Assembly: GCF_016904955.1 (NCBI RefSeq)
Contig: NZ_JADIKE010000036.1
Location: 324,021-388,020 of the forward strand
Direction of reading: 5' to 3'
Length of the DNA stretch: 64,000 nt
Origin: Dyella flava
Lineage (GTDB): Bacteria; Pseudomonadota; Gammaproteobacteria; Xanthomonadales; Rhodanobacteraceae
In this document: positions 1-8,861 of the stretch, piece by piece
Layout of the letters: the number at the start of each line of letters is the position of its first letter
Position numbering within the stretch: the first letter of the stretch is position 1
Notes under the pieces: generated by a model
Databases searched by the model: none
What the model was told of the DNA's origin: nothing
Seen by the model: the letters and a program-made list of their open reading frames with translations, nothing else
Translations under genes and position numbers: made by a program

Positions 1-1051
1 ACAGGATTTCACTGCTCGCGGCATGCGCCTGAGGACAAAGACCGCTGAACTCTCTGTACATGCGGTATTCGGTGTTGTCCCGGTAATGCACGCCGGGGAA
101 GATGTCGTGCTTGTTGAGGATCAGGATCATCTCGTCCCGGTTCGCGATGCGGATCTGAAAGAGATGGCGCGAGGATTCGCAACCTTCCGCCATGGGAATC
201 AGGCCAATGTGCTGGTGGCCGCCAAGCCTGGCTTCATACCATTTGGCCAACTGGTGTCGATAGGCATTGTCCGCGTCCAGGTATTTGAGCTGCACCAGGC
301 CGATCGCGGCCATGATGGAGTTTCCATGGTACTTGAAGCCGACGTCTTCCACGTCGTACATCCATTTGTAGGCGCCATGGGACATGGTGCGGGCGAAGGT
401 GTCCTTGCTGATGCCAAGCCAGCTCAATTTACGCGCTTGTACATCATCTTCCTCGTGCTTGAAGCAGACCATGCCGGAATCCGCGGTCGGCAAATTCTTG
501 ACGGCCTGGAAACTGAAAACGGTCGCGTCGGCGTCGCCGCATACGTGCCTGCCGTGAAGACGCGTTCCCGCCATGTGGGCGGCATCCAGAATCACCTTGA
601 TGCCGCGCCCGTCGCACAGCTGGCGCACCCGTTCATACTGGCCGACGTTACCGCCGATGCCGACAAAGACCACGGCACGCGTGCGCTCGGTGATGTTTGA
701 CAGAATGCTCTCAGGATCGAGGCAGAGTGAATCGTCGACATCGGCGAATACCGGCTTGAGCCCGGTGTGCACGATGGCGTGATTGGTCGATACGAAGGTC
801 AGCGGCGTGGTAATCACCTCATCGCCGTCACGCCACTGATGGCGGTCCTTGAGAATCTTGAAGGCGAGATGCAACCCCACCGTGTTCGAGCTTACGAAAT
901 GCGCATTCGGCAAGCCGGTGTATTCCTTCCACGCATCCTCGAACTGCAAGGTCTTGAAGCCGCTGCCGGTCCAGCCCTTTTCAAGGCATTCCCTGATTTC
1001 AAGCAGGCATTCGTCCACGCGAAAACTCGGCACAAAAAGCTGAACTGACAT
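1..1051 (-). CDS. DegT/DnrJ/EryC1/StrS family aminotransferase (partial, runs off left edge)
   Basis: The minus strand translates as an open frame of about 350 residues from ATG at 1051 to the window edge, with a GGAG ribosome site just upstream; the C-terminus lies outside. It has the PLP-dependent sugar aminotransferase layout: an N-terminal W-T-G-S-G segment near residue 28, the cofactor aspartate in DAAH (D156), and the Schiff-base lysine in FQAVKNLPT (K185). These enzymes transaminate keto-sugar nucleotides for polysaccharide, O-antigen or flagellin sugars. It is divergent from a glycosyltransferase at 1266, which fits a surface-glycan locus. The exact sugar is unknown. Confidence 0.88.
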   Translation of the reverse strand, partial: MSVQLFVPSFRVDECLLEIRECLEKGWTGSGFKTLQFEDAWKEYTGLPNAHFVSSNTVGLHLAFKILKDRHQWRDGDEVITTPLTFVSTNHAIVHTGLKPVFADVDDSLCLDPESILSNITERTRAVVFVGIGGNVGQYERVRQLCDGRGIKVILDAAHMAGTRLHGRHVCGDADATVFSFQAVKNLPTADSGMVCFKHEEDDVQARKLSWLGISKDTFARTMSHGAYKWMYDVEDVGFKYHGNSIMAAIGLVQLKYLDADNAYRHQLAKWYEARLGGHQHIGLIPMAEGCESSRHLFQIRIANRDEMILILNKHDIFPGVHYRDNTEYRMYREFSGLCPQAHAASSEIL

Positions 1052-1265
1052 CTGCCACTCCGACCATTCGATTCAAAGGCGGTAGCAAACCCGCCACACG
1101 CCATTAAATTGACGTCCGGGTAGCTAGCAGCAATTAACATGCCAAGCTTCAACTCTGGCTTTAGTTCGATGTAGAGTGGCCGAAACAGGGCTACCGATGA
1201 ATCAGCATGCTATCGATGGGTTCTGGATAGCGGGCATTGACTTGGCTTGGACGGAGTAACTCCAC

Positions 1266-2207
1266 ATGGCGACGGGAACAGTGGGCACCGATCCACTGGT
1301 GAGCATTTTGATTCCTACCTATAACCGACCGCGCTATTTTGAAAAGGCGCTGAAGTCGGCTTTGGTACAGAGCTACAAAAACATCGAAATCATTGTCGGT
1401 GACGACAGCACCAACGACGAAACGGAAAAGCTGGTGCTCGCGTATCGAAAGGTCGCCAAGAACATCAAGTACGTGCGCAACAAACCCCGTCTTGGCGGCA
1501 TCGGCAATTTCCGTAAATGCATGGATCTGGCGCGCGGCCAGTTCATCAATTACCTGATGGACGATGATCTTTTCCATCCCCAGAAAATCGAGGTGATGAT
1601 GAAGGTCATGCGCAGTGACAAGGATGTTGCGCTGGTCACATCATCCCGCGTGTGCATTGATGAAAACGACGTCGCGGGGGAGGAAGTCGGCGGCCTTAAC
1701 CTGTATCTGAACGAAAGCAAGTCCTTTAATGGCGCCGAGGTTGCCAACCTGTGTCTTCGGACAGCCCACAACCTGATCGGCGAACCAACCACGGTCCTAT
1801 TCCGGCTGTCGATGCTGACAGAGCCTTTCGGGGTGTGCGCCGGTCGCCAGTATGGGTGCAACTCGGATATGGCCTCGTGGGTCGTGCTGATGAGCAAGGG
1901 CAAGATCGCTTATATAAAGACTCCCTTGAGCTTTCTAAGAGTTCATCAAGCACAGATGTCCAATACATTCCACATGTATTGCCATGGTGTATCGGACATG
2001 CTGCATCAGCTTTATGTGGCGGAACAATTTGGCTTCCTGCTTGAAAAGGACGAATTTTTAGCTGGCGCCGAAAGGGTGATGCACCTGATGCCGAAGCTCG
2101 TCAAAGACGCGGGCACCAGCAACCAGGGGCAGCTCCTGGCTGAATCCGGACTCATGGAAAATTTTGCGCGCGTCATGGAGAAAGTCAGTCAACTCACGCG
2201 CGCGTAA
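1266..2207 (+). CDS. Glycosyltransferase family 2
   Basis: 313 residues. The N-terminus has the GT-A fold signature of family 2: [11 protein letters not shown] near residue 12, [12 protein letters not shown] near 44, and a metal-binding DDD in NYLMDDDLF near 100. No signal peptide or membrane helix is seen, so it is probably a cytosolic or peripheral enzyme moving a sugar from a nucleotide donor to a glycan or protein. It is divergent from the DegT-type aminotransferase with a 214-base gap that probably holds both promoters. The C-terminal 100 residues are less typical and give no clue to the acceptor. Confidence 0.88.
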   Translation: MATGTVGTDPLVSILIPTYNRPRYFEKALKSALVQSYKNIEIIVGDDSTNDETEKLVLAYRKVAKNIKYVRNKPRLGGIGNFRKCMDLARGQFINYLMDDDLFHPQKIEVMMKVMRSDKDVALVTSSRVCIDENDVAGEEVGGLNLYLNESKSFNGAEVANLCLRTAHNLIGEPTTVLFRLSMLTEPFGVCAGRQYGCNSDMASWVVLMSKGKIAYIKTPLSFLRVHQAQMSNTFHMYCHGVSDMLHQLYVAEQFGFLLEKDEFLAGAERVMHLMPKLVKDAGTSNQGQLLAESGLMENFARVMEKVSQLTRA

Positions 2208-2407
2208 CGCATCGGGTTGTGTTCGCCGACCAGTCACTGCGTGGCAGACGAACGTACCTACCGATGCGCTCACGGACATCCCGCAGCAAGCATCGCGCAT
2301 GGCTCGCCTGCCCGGCTGGAATTTTTCGGATATCGTCACCATATGGCCTTTTCACAGGCACATCGGTGATTCCCGATGTTGAAACAGCTTCTGATGAGGT
2401 ACCCCGT

Positions 2408-2917
2408 ATGAACAAGCCAAGCGAAACGGCCGTCCTGGCGGGCGGGTGTTTTTGGGGCATGCAGGATCTGTTGCGGCGCTATCCGGGCGTACTGTCCACG
2501 CGCGTGGGCTACACGGGTGGTGACGTGGCCAATGCGACGTATCGCAATCATGGCACGCATGCCGAGGCGATCGAGATCGTGTTCGATCCGGGCCAGCTGG
2601 ACTACCGCCGCATTCTCGAATTCTTCTTCCAGATCCACGATCCAACCACCAAGAACCGCCAAGGCAACGATGTCGGCATGAGCTATCGCTCGGCCATCTT
2701 CTATCTCGACGAAGAGCAAAAGCGCGTCGCGGAAGACACCGTGGCCGACGCGAACGCCTCAGGTCTGTGGCCAGGCAAGATCGTGACCGAGATTGCGCCC
2801 GCCGGCCCCTTCTGGGAAGCAGAGCCGGAACATCAGGATTATCTGGAACGCTATCCCGACGGCTATACCTGCCACTTCATTCGGCCGGATTGGAAGTTGC
2901 CCAAGCGCGCTTCGTGA
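2408..2917 (+). CDS. msrA: Peptide-methionine (S)-S-oxide reductase MsrA
   Basis: 169 residues, the usual length for MsrA. The catalytic GCFWG motif is at residues 12-16 with the nucleophilic cysteine at C14. The downstream stretches VGYTGG, the [11 protein letters not shown] region and [13 protein letters not shown] are all typical of the family. It reduces methionine-S-sulfoxide in oxidised proteins using thioredoxin. The frame is open upstream to 2219, but the ATG at 2408 follows a GAGG site and matches the normal MsrA start. It is a single gene with no obvious operon partner and is convergent with the TetR gene. Confidence 0.95.
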   Translation: MNKPSETAVLAGGCFWGMQDLLRRYPGVLSTRVGYTGGDVANATYRNHGTHAEAIEIVFDPGQLDYRRILEFFFQIHDPTTKNRQGNDVGMSYRSAIFYLDEEQKRVAEDTVADANASGLWPGKIVTEIAPAGPFWEAEPEHQDYLERYPDGYTCHFIRPDWKLPKRAS

Positions 2918-3006
2918 CGCACCAGCGGAAGCGACCGCCGCGGGCAACGGCCAACGGCGATTCAACATGGTTTGCCCGCTTGCCGGAACGGCCCGTATCG
3001 AATTGC

Positions 3007-3591
3007 CTATGGCCGGCTAAGTTGTGCAATGGCGTCATTGGCCACGTCCTTGAAGAGCTCGGCATTGCCATAGGCTCGTGCAGCCAGCATCGCGCCATAG
3101 ATGAGAGACACGAGCAATTTGGCCTCCGACTTGGCAGTGCCCCTGAGCTTGAGCTGTTTGCTTTTGGCGCCTGACGCAAGCACCTCTTCCAGCCACTTGT
3201 CGAAGTTTTCGAAATACGCGCGCACCTCCTGCGCCACTTCGTCTGGTAGCGCGGGAAGCTCCGCACCCAACATGCCGGCAACGCAAAACGGTGCACTGTC
3301 GTCCGCGATGCACCGTTCCCAATAACCGACATAGGCTCGCAACTGCGTCAATGCATCGGCGCCGCTCGCCTGCAAGGTCAGCAGGTCGGTATCGAACATC
3401 TCGCGATGTTGCCTTACCACCGCAATGGCCAGATCCGTCTTGGTCGGGAAGTGGTGATGGATGCTCGCCTTGCGGATGTCGATGGCGTCGGAGATGTCGG
3501 CATAGCTAAAGCCGCTGTAACCACGCCGCATGATGAGTTGGCGCGCTGCTTCCAGGATCTTCCCGGCGGTGATTTCTCCACTGTTGGTCAT
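3007..3591 (-). CDS. TetR/AcrR family transcriptional regulator
   Basis: About 194 residues. The N-terminal helix-turn-helix is clear: KILEAARQLI, then YADISDAIDIRKASIHHHFPTKTDL near residues 30-55. The C-terminal half is the variable ligand-binding domain. The frame can start at 3606 or 3591; 3591 is chosen because homologs begin close to the first helix and because one of two operator-like sites (3602-3620) would overlap the longer start. It is divergent from the secreted hydrolase at 3768, so it probably represses that gene and itself. The ligand is unknown. Confidence 0.9.
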   Translation of the reverse strand: MTNSGEITAGKILEAARQLIMRRGYSGFSYADISDAIDIRKASIHHHFPTKTDLAIAVVRQHREMFDTDLLTLQASGADALTQLRAYVGYWERCIADDSAPFCVAGMLGAELPALPDEVAQEVRAYFENFDKWLEEVLASGAKSKQLKLRGTAKSEAKLLVSLIYGAMLAARAYGNAELFKDVANDAIAQLSRP

Positions 3592-3601
3592 GCAAATATC
3601 T

Positions 3602-3620
3602 ACCATCTAGTTGGTCGGAT
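3602..3620. promoter_or_regulatory. Operator-like site 1 for the TetR regulator
   Basis: Read on the minus strand this is ATCCGACCAACTAGATGGT. It matches the site at 3680-3698 at 15 of 19 positions, including the shared core ACCAACTAG. It lies immediately upstream of the chosen tetR start. Two near-identical sites in a divergent intergenic region are what an autoregulating TetR repressor would use; the binding itself is inferred. Confidence 0.55.
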
Positions 3621-3679
3621 ACGCGTAAGTGTATATCCAGCAAGGGAAAATCGCCAAGGTGAGAAAGTGCTTGCAGCTT

Positions 3680-3698
3680 ATCCTACCAACTAGTAGGA
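3680..3698. promoter_or_regulatory. Operator-like site 2 for the TetR regulator
   Basis: The sequence ATCCTACCAACTAGTAGGA is part of a perfect inverted repeat (ATCCTAC, 6-base spacer, GTAGGAT at 3680-3699). It lies about 70 bases upstream of the hydrolase start at 3768, where a repressor would block its promoter. It shares ACCAACTAG with the site at 3602-3620. Confidence 0.55.
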
Positions 3699-3767
3699 TG
3701 GCAAAGCCAGGCAAGCAAGGCCTGCCGAAGCCTTCTCGATCCCTCAACTGACTTCTGGAGTACGAAC

Positions 3768-4535
3768 ATGAAAACCGCATCCCGTGTAAGCCGTATCGCC
3801 GCCGCACTCGCCCTTTCCTTTGCCGCCGTGGGTGCCCAGGCCGCTACGGCGGCGCCGGTCAAGAACATCGTCCTTGTCCACGGTTACTTCGCCGATGGCT
3901 CGGGCTGGCAAGCCGTATCCGATATCCTGACCCGCGATGGCTACAAAGTCTCCGTCGTACAGGAGCCGGAAACCTCGTTCGAGGATGACGTCAAAGCAAC
4001 CACACGCGTGATCGATGCGCAGGACGGCCCAAGCATCCTGGTCGGACATAGCTACGGTGGTGCAGTGGTCTCCCAAGCCGGTAATGACGCCAAGGTTGCC
4101 GGTCTGGTCTATGTGGCAGCGTTCCAGCCGGATACCGGCGAAAGCGCCATGGTGCTGAACAACAAGATGCCGTCCGCCACCAAGGCGATCAAGGCAACCG
4201 CTGATGGCTACCTGTATCTGGATCCGGCTCAATTCCATCAGGACTTCGCTGCTGATCTTCCTGCCGATGAAGCGAAGTTCATGGCGCTTTCCCAGGTTAT
4301 GCCAGCAGCCAAGTCCTTCGGTACGCCAATCACCGCCGCCGCGTGGAGGATGAAGCCGAGCTGGGCTGTTGTCGCCACTGCAGACCGCGCGATCAATCCG
4401 GATCTCGAGCGCTTCATGACCAAGCGCGCCGGCAGCAAGACCATCGAGATCAATGCGAGCCACGTGGTCTATATGTCGCACCCCACCGAGGTCGCCAAGC
4501 TGATCGAACAAGCTGCAGTTGCGTCTGGCAAGTGA
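3768..4535 (+). CDS. Secreted alpha/beta-fold hydrolase
   Basis: 255 residues with a cleavable signal peptide (MKTASRVSR followed by a hydrophobic stretch ending AQA near residue 25), so it is periplasmic or secreted. The oxyanion strand VLVHGYFADGSGW is at about 35-47, the nucleophile elbow GHSYGG has S95, a plausible acid is in VATADRAINP, and the histidine is in INASHVVYMSHP near the C-terminus. This resembles the plant salicylate/methylketone esterase-like branch common in proteobacteria. The substrate is not predictable. The start has a GGAG site, and the gene is divergent from the TetR regulator with two operator-like sites between them. Confidence 0.9.
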   Translation: MKTASRVSRIAAALALSFAAVGAQAATAAPVKNIVLVHGYFADGSGWQAVSDILTRDGYKVSVVQEPETSFEDDVKATTRVIDAQDGPSILVGHSYGGAVVSQAGNDAKVAGLVYVAAFQPDTGESAMVLNNKMPSATKAIKATADGYLYLDPAQFHQDFAADLPADEAKFMALSQVMPAAKSFGTPITAAAWRMKPSWAVVATADRAINPDLERFMTKRAGSKTIEINASHVVYMSHPTEVAKLIEQAAVASGK

Positions 4536-4619
4536 TGAGTTACCTGGAGTTGCTCGCTTGCAAGGCTCATGCTGATGAGCGCCTTGATGCGGAACCGGGA
4601 AATCCGGCATTCCGCATGG

Positions 4620-4651
4620 CCAGGCGATGGCGAACGCTCGCCATCGTCTGG
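4620..4651 (+). terminator. Hairpin downstream of the hydrolase gene
   Basis: A 14-base stem (CCAGGCGATGGCGA pairing with TCGCCATCGTCTGG, one G-T pair) with a 4-base loop lies 85 bases after the hydrolase stop. No T run follows, so it is either a weak terminator or an mRNA 3'-end stabiliser. Confidence 0.4.
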
Positions 4652-4828
4652 CTCCACTTTCCAAGCAAGCAGTGGATGCTATGCAAGCGGTCTAAGTGAT
4701 TTTGTTTGGACGCGCCGCGCCGCGTGTCCCTCCTGTGTCCCTGGTTAGTTATGTCCGCAGTCGAAAGCGGACATGGTTTTGCTCTCAACTCATCTAAGAC
4801 CCGAGAGCACTGCCTGGCTTGAATGCGC

Positions 4829-4857
4829 TTGACATAGAGACATCATGATGTCATGAT
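4829..4857 (+). promoter_or_regulatory. Sigma-70 type promoter with a palindrome in the spacer
   Basis: TTGACA at 4829-4834, a 17-base spacer, then CATGAT at 4852-4857. The spacer contains the perfect palindrome GACATCATGATGTC (4839-4852). It sits about 170 bases before the DUF417 gene. A repressor bound there would block RNA polymerase; the GntR protein encoded at 5608 is the nearest candidate. The rest of 4536-5029 holds no convincing gene, only a hairpin whose arms (CCAACTGT/ACAGTTGG) lie at about 4933-4963. Confidence 0.45.
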
Positions 4858-5029
4858 GTGTACATACAAATAAAGGACTGCCGTGATACGCCCATCCCTC
4901 CGGGTCGGATGGTTCGCGGACGCCCAACTGTCTGCGTGAAGACCGAATCACAGAACAGTTGGCGCAGGATCGACCTGAATACCTTGCCCGCAGTATCTGC
5001 GCGGCGGCAGACGAGAGAAGAGGTTACGT

Positions 5030-5518
5030 ATGCTTAAAGAGTTCAACATCGCCGAGAGAGGCGAAGGCTCCTATTGGCTGCTTGCCATTCTCAGATGGGT
5101 GATGGTTCTGATTTTTATTTCGTTCGGCATACAGAAATTCACGCCGCAATCGGCACATGGTATCGCCGTGTATATCTCCAACAGCCCGTTTGTTTCCTGG
5201 CTATCCATATTCGGAATTCGGGGTGAGGCTAATCTGCTTGGTGTTGTTGAGCTGACAACGGCAGTGGCGCTTGCTGCTGGAGCATTCATCCCCGTTCTGT
5301 CGGCCATCGGCTCCTTGATGGGTGTCGGCACTTTCATGATCACTTGGTCGTTTTTCTTCACGACACCAGGAGTCGTGACATGGAGCCTGTCCACGGACCC
5401 CATAGCGTGGAACCTTGCCGGAGAATTTCTATACAAGGACATCGTGCTTCTTTGCGTTTGCCTCGTATTGTTTTTGGCATCCCTGCCGAAAACGGTTGTT
5501 CGTCTTCGAATAAACTGA
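5030..5518 (+). CDS. YkgB/DUF417 family inner-membrane protein
   Basis: 162 residues with four predicted membrane helices (about residues 17-37, 70-90, 93-112 and 132-152). Family marks visible are FISFGIQKFTPQSAHGI, ISNSPFVSWL near residue 45 and GEFLYKDIVLL near 133, as in E. coli YkgB/RclC, which belongs to the reactive-chlorine response. The function here is inferred only from the family. A TTGACA promoter with a spacer palindrome lies upstream and a GntR regulator follows at 5608. Confidence 0.82.
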   Translation: MLKEFNIAERGEGSYWLLAILRWVMVLIFISFGIQKFTPQSAHGIAVYISNSPFVSWLSIFGIRGEANLLGVVELTTAVALAAGAFIPVLSAIGSLMGVGTFMITWSFFFTTPGVVTWSLSTDPIAWNLAGEFLYKDIVLLCVCLVLFLASLPKTVVRLRIN

Positions 5519-5607
5519 GTTCCGCCATGCCCGCCAAGCTTTTCGTTGACACCAAGCAGGTGGCCAACTAGGTATTCGTCGATACCCCAAAGAGGTCGCG
5601 TCTCAGC

Positions 5608-6360
5608 ATGCCCGAAAGCCCTTCAACGCGTCTGCCGCTTTACGCCCAGATCGAAGATGTTCTCGCAGCCCGTATTTCGAGCGGCGCGATGCCGGTTGGA
5701 ACGCAACTTCCATCGGAAGAGGAACTGAGCCGCGAGTTTGGCGTTAGCCGGACCACCGTCCGCGTGACGATTCAGAACCTCGTACGGCAGGGCCTGGTGG
5801 AAATCAGACGTGGTCGAGGGACATTTGTGGCCTCGCCGAGAATGGTTCAAGAACTCGCAGAGTTGACCGGCTTCGTTGAGGATATGCGGGCCTTGGGCCG
5901 AACACCCACCGCCCGCGTGCTCAGTCGAGAGATTGTTCCGGCCGCCTCGCTCGTCGCAGAGAAACTTGCCGTTCCTGCAGGAACAGCGGTGGTGCAAATT
6001 CGGCGCGTGCGATTGTCAGACGGCGTGCCACTCTCGTTCGACGAGACCTATCTGCCGGAGCAACTCGGCCGCAGGGTGATAACCGATGACCTCGCCAAAG
6101 AGCCCATCTTCACTCTGCTGGAAGAGCGATACGACACTCCGCTGGTCGAGGCTGAATATGTTCTGGAAGCCACCGTGGCTGATCCCACCGTCGCGATGGC
6201 GCTGGAAATTCCCGTCGGCAGTCCGATCTTCTTGATCGAGCGAACTTCTTACACCTCGGGACATCGCGCCGTCGACTACGAAAGGCTGTATTACCGGGGC
6301 GACTACATTCGGTTCAAGACACGCTTGGCCCGACGCCGAGTTCCTCCTGGCCAGAAGTGA
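5608..6360 (+). CDS. GntR family regulator, HutC subfamily (UTRA domain)
   Basis: 250 residues. The N-terminal winged helix is at about 8-75 (LYAQIEDVLAARI, LPSEEELSREFGVSRTTVR, GLVEIRRGRGTFV). The C-terminal UTRA effector domain runs from about 90 to 240 (TARVLSREIVPA, VQIRRVRLSDGVPLSFDETYLP, FLIERTSYTSGHRAVDYERLYYRGDYIRF). The small-molecule effector is unknown. Six bases separate it from the TauE/SafE gene, so the three downstream genes form one operon that it probably controls. Confidence 0.93.
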   Translation: MPESPSTRLPLYAQIEDVLAARISSGAMPVGTQLPSEEELSREFGVSRTTVRVTIQNLVRQGLVEIRRGRGTFVASPRMVQELAELTGFVEDMRALGRTPTARVLSREIVPAASLVAEKLAVPAGTAVVQIRRVRLSDGVPLSFDETYLPEQLGRRVITDDLAKEPIFTLLEERYDTPLVEAEYVLEATVADPTVAMALEIPVGSPIFLIERTSYTSGHRAVDYERLYYRGDYIRFKTRLARRRVPPGQK

Positions 6361-6366
6361 GATTGC

Positions 6367-7221
6367 ATGTTGGCAACATCTGTTCCGGGACTCTTTTGTA
6401 TCTCGGTGGGCGCGAGCGCCCTGGGTGGGGCGCTCGGAATGAGCAGCGGCATCTTCATCGTCCCTATCTTGACCCTCATCGCAGGTGTGGATGTTCGCGT
6501 CGCCATTGGTGCCAGCATCGTTTCCGTGATCGCCTGTTCCTGCGGTAGCGCTGCGTCGTTCCTCAAGGAGCGTCTTACGAACGTGAGGCTCGCGATTGTG
6601 TTGGAGACAGCGACCACCCTCGGAGCTGCGAGCGGCGTGCTGCTTTCCGGTGTCGTTCCGGTTTCAGTTCTCTATGCGGTATTCGCCATGGTGCTTCTGG
6701 TTTCCGCTTGGCAGATGCTGATGCGCCGAGGGAACGCCGCTGCGCATCCTCATGACGGACCGAACGATGGGTGGGTGCGCCGGCTTGACTCTGTCTATCC
6801 AGACCGCGCCATCGGCGGCGATGTGGCCTATCGGGTCGAGCGCCTGACGGCGGGCCTCGCCTTGATGTACGGCGCCGGGCTGCTGTCCGCGCTACTTGGG
6901 ATCGGCAGCGGTGTACTAAAGATCCCGGCCATGGACACCGCGCTTCGCTTGCCGATCAAGGTCTCGTCCGCGACGTCGAACTTCATGATAGGTGTAACGG
7001 CAGCCGCGAGCGCAGGCGCCTATTTCATCCGCGGCGCGATCGTGCCGACGATCGCGGGCCCCGTTGCGCTAGGGTCGGTCGTCGGTGCACTTCTGGGCGC
7101 ACGCCTCCTGGTGCTCATCTCGCCGAACAAACTTCGCTTGGTCTTCGTAGCCGCGCTGCTGGTCTTGGCGATTCAGATGATCCTCGCAGCGGTGGGCGTA
7201 CGCAGAGTCTTTGGGGTATGA
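6367..7221 (+). CDS. TauE/SafE family membrane transporter
   Basis: 284 residues with about eight hydrophobic helices in two halves, the layout of the TauE/SafE (DUF81) anion exporters for sulfite, sulfonates or organosulfur compounds. The glycine-rich repeats GGALGMSSGIFIVPIL (N half) and LLGIGSGVLKIPAMD (C half) are the family's paired motifs. It follows the GntR gene by 6 bases and overlaps the DUF1634 gene by ATGA. The substrate is not resolved. Confidence 0.88.
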   Translation: MLATSVPGLFCISVGASALGGALGMSSGIFIVPILTLIAGVDVRVAIGASIVSVIACSCGSAASFLKERLTNVRLAIVLETATTLGAASGVLLSGVVPVSVLYAVFAMVLLVSAWQMLMRRGNAAAHPHDGPNDGWVRRLDSVYPDRAIGGDVAYRVERLTAGLALMYGAGLLSALLGIGSGVLKIPAMDTALRLPIKVSSATSNFMIGVTAAASAGAYFIRGAIVPTIAGPVALGSVVGALLGARLLVLISPNKLRLVFVAALLVLAIQMILAAVGVRRVFGV

Positions 7222-7532
7222 CGACGCCGATGTGCAGCGCTGCTGATCGATTGAACAGCCGCTTGGCGTGGCTCCTGAGCCGTGGAAGCGGGGTGTCATG
7301 CTGGCTCATCGCGATCGGGATGGTGCTGCGCACGTTTGCCGCAAGCGCACGATCGGGAGCTGATCGTCTTGTCTCAACCGGAATCGTCCTGTTGATTGCG
7401 CTCCCGACCATTCGCGTCGCGACGATGGGTGTGTGCTTTCTTTTTCGCCGTGAATTCGACTTCGCTCTGATCGCTGCTCTTGTCCTCGCGATCTTGGTTG
7501 CATCGACTTTGCTCGGCGTTGCTGCGGGATGA
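7218..7532 (+). CDS. DUF1634 family small membrane protein
   Basis: 104 residues with three hydrophobic segments (about 24-42, 51-70, 82-102). DUF1634 proteins are usually encoded directly after TauE/SafE transporters and probably form a complex with them, as the 4-base start/stop overlap here suggests. No catalytic residues are visible. The rest of the C-terminus is compact with no extra domain. Confidence 0.75.
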   Translation: MTTPMCSAADRLNSRLAWLLSRGSGVSCWLIAIGMVLRTFAASARSGADRLVSTGIVLLIALPTIRVATMGVCFLFRREFDFALIAALVLAILVASTLLGVAAG

Positions 7533-7886
7533 CCGCAGTGAGGCACTGAATGAATCGATCGACGATTGGTTCGACGCACATCTGTCCGGCAAGCAAACCT
7601 CGGGGACAAGGTTAAGCAGACGTCGATGCTCGGCGGCAGGGTCAAAGCGTCCACGATAGTGCCCAAAGGCCGCCCTACGTCCTCACCTGCAATGTCTGTT
7701 TTGGGTGAAAGCGGACGCTATGCGCAAGAGTAAGCTGGTACAGCCCTGCCTGTTTGCATCGAGTTACTCCTTTATTCCTTCATGGACCATCACGTGTCCG
7801 CGGTGGCAAGTCCGATTGTTCAGAACATCGAAGGACTCATGCAACTCTCACGCGCTGTGATAGCTCCGCGAGCGCTTCGCGGGCCC
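7533..7886. other. Convergent intergenic region, no gene seen
   Basis: This 354-base gap lies between convergent transcripts. It contains only short antisense frames and one compact hairpin (CCGCGA/TCGCGG around 7867-7883) that could end the minus-strand hydrolase transcript. No tRNA, repeat or promoter of note is visible. Confidence 0.5.
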
Positions 7887-8771
7887 CTAACCTGCTGCCT
7901 TCAATGCAACTCCGAGGAAGCGTTCGACGATCCCCGACAGCATCGGCTCGACGGGGAGTGTGTAGTGGGTGGTATTCGGCAAGATGGCGAGCTCGTTTGC
8001 GGGCCGCAGGGAGCCATCGATCCCGGCATCGCGCTGGCCGCCTCCCAACGCCTTCCAGAACTCGACCATGTGTTCGGGCCGGATGGCGTCAGCGTCGGCA
8101 AAGACCAGCAGTGTGCGTGCCTGAAGCTTGGCGACGTCGGCGCTCCAGTCGAAGGGGCGTTTGGTCAGGTCACCAACCTTCCTGAAGAGGTTGGTCCAAT
8201 CGACATCGGGATAGGCCTTCCCTAACGGCGATGCCTTTACGCCAGGACCGAACGTGGCAGCGTTGGCCTCCAACTGCTTGAAGGCCGCCACCACCTCCGG
8301 ATAAAAGCCGTCCTGCCTCATTGCCGCGGACACGAGCACAAGCCGGTCGACCACGTCCGGATGGCGGATGGCGGTCTGCAGCGCGACGCTGGCACCCAGC
8401 GAGTAGCCCATGACGTCGGCCTTGCCGAGGTTCAGATGGCCGATCAGCGCGGCAATGTCATCGCCCATCGTTTCACTGCGCAGTGGCCTGTCCGCGTCTG
8501 GCGTGCGCCCATGTGCCTGGAGATGGGGAGCGATCACCTGCCGGCCCGCAGCCAGTTCGGCCAGATTGCTCCCGAAGCTGTCCGGGTCGATGCCACCGTG
8601 GAGAAGAATGAGCGGCTTGCCGGCGCCATGCACGCTGTAAAAGAGATGCTGGCCATTGACGTCGGCAAAATGCTCGTTCGAAGTGGCAAGAGTCTGCTTG
8701 GCTTGAACGCGAAGGGCCGCGGTCAGTACTGCGGTCGCCATGGCAGTCTTCAGGAAATCGCGTCTGAGCAT
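7887..8771 (-). CDS. Alpha/beta hydrolase with Tat-type signal
   Basis: 294 residues from ATG 8771, which has a GAGGA ribosome site and gives the twin-arginine leader MLRRDFLKT followed by a hydrophobic stretch to about residue 24. Longer in-frame starts at 8825 and 8840 cannot be excluded; 8825 also has a G-rich upstream site. The hydrolase core shows LILLHGG, the nucleophile elbow GYSLGAS, a late aspartate in VFADADAIRP and the histidine in LPNTTHYTLP. It resembles haloperoxidase/esterase-type hydrolases exported folded to the periplasm. The substrate is unknown. Confidence 0.88.
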   Translation of the reverse strand: MLRRDFLKTAMATAVLTAALRVQAKQTLATSNEHFADVNGQHLFYSVHGAGKPLILLHGGIDPDSFGSNLAELAAGRQVIAPHLQAHGRTPDADRPLRSETMGDDIAALIGHLNLGKADVMGYSLGASVALQTAIRHPDVVDRLVLVSAAMRQDGFYPEVVAAFKQLEANAATFGPGVKASPLGKAYPDVDWTNLFRKVGDLTKRPFDWSADVAKLQARTLLVFADADAIRPEHMVEFWKALGGGQRDAGIDGSLRPANELAILPNTTHYTLPVEPMLSGIVERFLGVALKAAG

Positions 8772-8861
8772 ATCGTCCTCACGGGGTGCCGAACGGTCCA
8801 GCGCGGGGGTGACCGTGTGTTTCATCGTCACCCCTTCCATGCGCCGGTGACCGCGGCGTGG

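Noticed and set aside
5527-5571. A 14-codon frame (MPAKLFVDTKQVAN) between the DUF417 and GntR genes
   Set aside because: Too short, without a clear ribosome site or recognisable leader-peptide features.
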